From Pseudomonadota bacterium (GTDB taxonomy: Bacteria; Myxococcota_A; Polyangia; Polyangiales; Polyangiaceae): a DNA stretch of 7,402 nucleotides. Below the pieces are notes generated by a model. It was not told the origin of the DNA. It did no database searches and saw only the letters and a list, made by a program, of their open reading frames with translations. Below are positions 6,610 through 7,402 of the stretch, piece by piece. Made by a program: the position numbers and the translations under genes. Numbering within the stretch: position 1 is the first letter of the stretch; each line of letters starts with the position of its first letter. The DNA lies in contig JAEYVE010000048.1 of the NCBI GenBank assembly GCA_023432025.1, forward strand, positions 1-7,402, written 5' to 3'.

Positions 6610-6623
6610 CAAACGGTTTGCGG
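6610..6623. promoter_or_regulatory. Second palindrome sharing the TTTGCGG heptamer
   Basis: CAAACGGTTTG (6610-6620) is a perfect five-base-arm inverted repeat around a single G. Its right side runs into TTTGCGG (6617-6623), the heptamer found in the dyad at 6514-6547. It sits about 220 bp upstream of the pilin transcription start and only 32 bp before the divergent lipoprotein ATG, so it could serve either gene as an operator. Support is by pattern only. Confidence 0.3.
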
Positions 6624-6654
6624 ACCATGCGTTCGTCGCTAGACCTGGCGCGGG

Positions 6655-7402
6655 ATGAAGCGAGCCCGCGCTTCCAACCTTGGCACGCGGAGGCGACTCC
6701 GCGGGGCCCTCTTGGCAAGCGCCGTGCTCGCGTCGTCTTCGCTCGTGGCGTGCAAACGCGAGGCTCCGCGGCAGGAACCGCCGCCCGCGGCCAGCGCGCG
6801 CGTCGGTGGATGCGCGGAGGGCGGGGGTCGGGCTCGCTACGACGAAGCTTCCTTTTTGCGCGTCGCCGCCGGCTTCTGCATCGATCCGCACGGCGAAACC
6901 CGGGCCTATGGAGCGACGGCACCTCTTCCGCTCGAGGACGCTTGCGAACGGCTCCCCGCGGGCGAATGTGAGCGCTTTCAAAGCTTGGGGCTCGATCGAG
7001 TCACAACCCTTCGGTATGTCGCCGACTCGACCAGGGCGAGCGTGGACGTGACGCTGCTCAGGTTCTCCAAGCGCGCCGGCGCCTACGCGGCGTTCACCCG
7101 GCGTGTGCTCGGCGACGACGACCCAGCCGAGCTCCGCTGGAGGCCGCTGGACGCCGGCGCTGGTGGCGCAATCACCGACGGACGTGCCCTTCTGTGGCGA
7201 GGGAGCCACGTGATGGAGCTCGCCTACTCGAACGACGCCGAGACGGCGTCAGAAGCGAAAACGTCGAGCGAGCGCCAGCTGCCGGCCCTGGCGAGCGCGC
7301 TGGGGGAGAATCTTCGGGGGGAGAAGGCGCCGCTCGAGGACGTGCGGCTCCTTCCGACGGAGCACTTACTGCCGCTTGGTGTGAGCTATGTGTGGGACAA
7401 GC
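6655..7402 (+). CDS. Putative lipoprotein resembling DUF6599, C-terminus cut by window edge
   Basis: First 249 residues of a secreted lipoprotein; the frame is still open at the window end. The N-terminus is arginine-rich, followed by a hydrophobic stretch GALLASAVLASSSLVAC, a lipobox with Cys33 as the lipidated residue and Lys34 at +2. A Pro/Ala linker follows, then a soluble domain from about residue 50. Strand-like segments VTTLRYVADSTRASVDVTLLRF and ALLWRGSHVMELAY, a Y-A-A-F motif, and a closing stretch LEDVRLLPTEHLLPLGVSYVW resemble the layout of DUF6599 proteins, which have no known function. Cysteines at GGCAEGG, GFCIDP, DACERL and GECERF may pair outside the cytoplasm. The start is firm: an in-frame TAG lies at 6640-6642 and this ATG is the first start after it, although the ribosome binding site is weak. 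It is divergent from the pilin operon; a functional link is not shown. Family call is from recollection of sequence style and moderate only. Confidence 0.8.
   Translation, partial: MKRARASNLGTRRRLRGALLASAVLASSSLVACKREAPRQEPPPAASARVGGCAEGGGRARYDEASFLRVAAGFCIDPHGETRAYGATAPLPLEDACERLPAGECERFQSLGLDRVTTLRYVADSTRASVDVTLLRFSKRAGAYAAFTRRVLGDDDPAELRWRPLDAGAGGAITDGRALLWRGSHVMELAYSNDAETASEAKTSSERQLPALASALGENLRGEKAPLEDVRLLPTEHLLPLGVSYVWDK

Larger units (their letters stand above)
6197..6654. other. Divergent intergenic region, 458 bp
   Basis: Region between the start codons of fimU (minus) and the lipoprotein gene (plus). It holds the sigma-54 promoter, the candidate activator dyads, the 15-bp repeats and the leader hairpin described separately. 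Several frames are open here, but their translations are low-complexity Arg/Pro/Gly/Ala strings without domain features, so I see no additional gene. I find no clear sigma-70 -35/-10 pair for the plus-strand gene and no tRNA-like fold. Confidence 0.7.

Noticed and set aside
6605..6621. Possible plus-strand sigma-54 site for the lipoprotein gene (CGGCACAAACGGTTTGC)
   Set aside because: GG and GC elements are present but 14 bases apart instead of the strictly required 12, so RpoN should not use it. The palindrome there is reported only as a possible operator.
6139..7209. 356-codon minus-strand frame across the intergenic region and the lipoprotein gene
   Set aside because: It overlaps fimU out of frame and is antisense to the lipoprotein gene. 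Its composition is typical of GC-driven chance frames and no motif is seen.

Overview
The window is high-GC (roughly two thirds G+C) bacterial DNA. It carries a complete minor-pilin operon of a type IV pilus on the minus strand and, divergent from it, the start of a lipoprotein gene on the plus strand. The gene order fimU-pilV-pilW-pilX-pilY1, a PilY1 with a von Willebrand A (VWA) domain rich in cysteine, an arginine-rich lipoprotein signal and the base composition all point to a myxobacterium (Myxococcota), most likely of the Polyangiales/Haliangiales type. That placement is inference from gene content; nothing in the window proves the taxon.

Layout, in transcription order on the minus strand. 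The 458-base divergent intergenic region (6197-6654) holds a near-perfect sigma-54 (-24/-12) promoter at 6404-6419 pointing towards the pilin genes. Upstream of it lie inverted repeats with a CCGCAAA/TTTGCGG core that could bind an enhancer-binding protein. The predicted leader RNA of about 197 nt contains a three-copy 15-bp repeat and a strong GC-rich hairpin. Then follow fimU (5603-6196, GspH/FimT family), pilV (5007-5606), pilW (3747-5000), pilX (3040-3750) and pilY1 (2990 down to beyond base 1). The genes overlap by 4 bp (fimU/pilV and pilW/pilX, both ATGA), are 6 bp apart (pilV/pilW), or are separated by 49 bp with a small hairpin (pilX/pilY1). The pilY1 frame is open for 996 codons and leaves the window, so its C-terminus is missing.

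From knowledge of the families, the four minor pilins are processed by the prepilin peptidase PilD. They form a priming complex in the inner membrane that starts pilus assembly and ends up at the pilus tip with the large adhesin PilY1. One operon therefore encodes a whole tip/priming complex, as in the myxococcal minor-pilin clusters. Sigma-54 control would tie it to a PilR-like activator, the class of regulator known for the major pilin pilA.

On the plus strand, 6655-7402 encodes the first 249 residues of a lipoprotein resembling DUF6599 proteins. It has no evident pilus role and is cut by the window end. Nothing in the window is a mobile element, CRISPR array, tRNA or rRNA. The long reading frames on the opposite strand of the pilin genes are GC-driven shadows.
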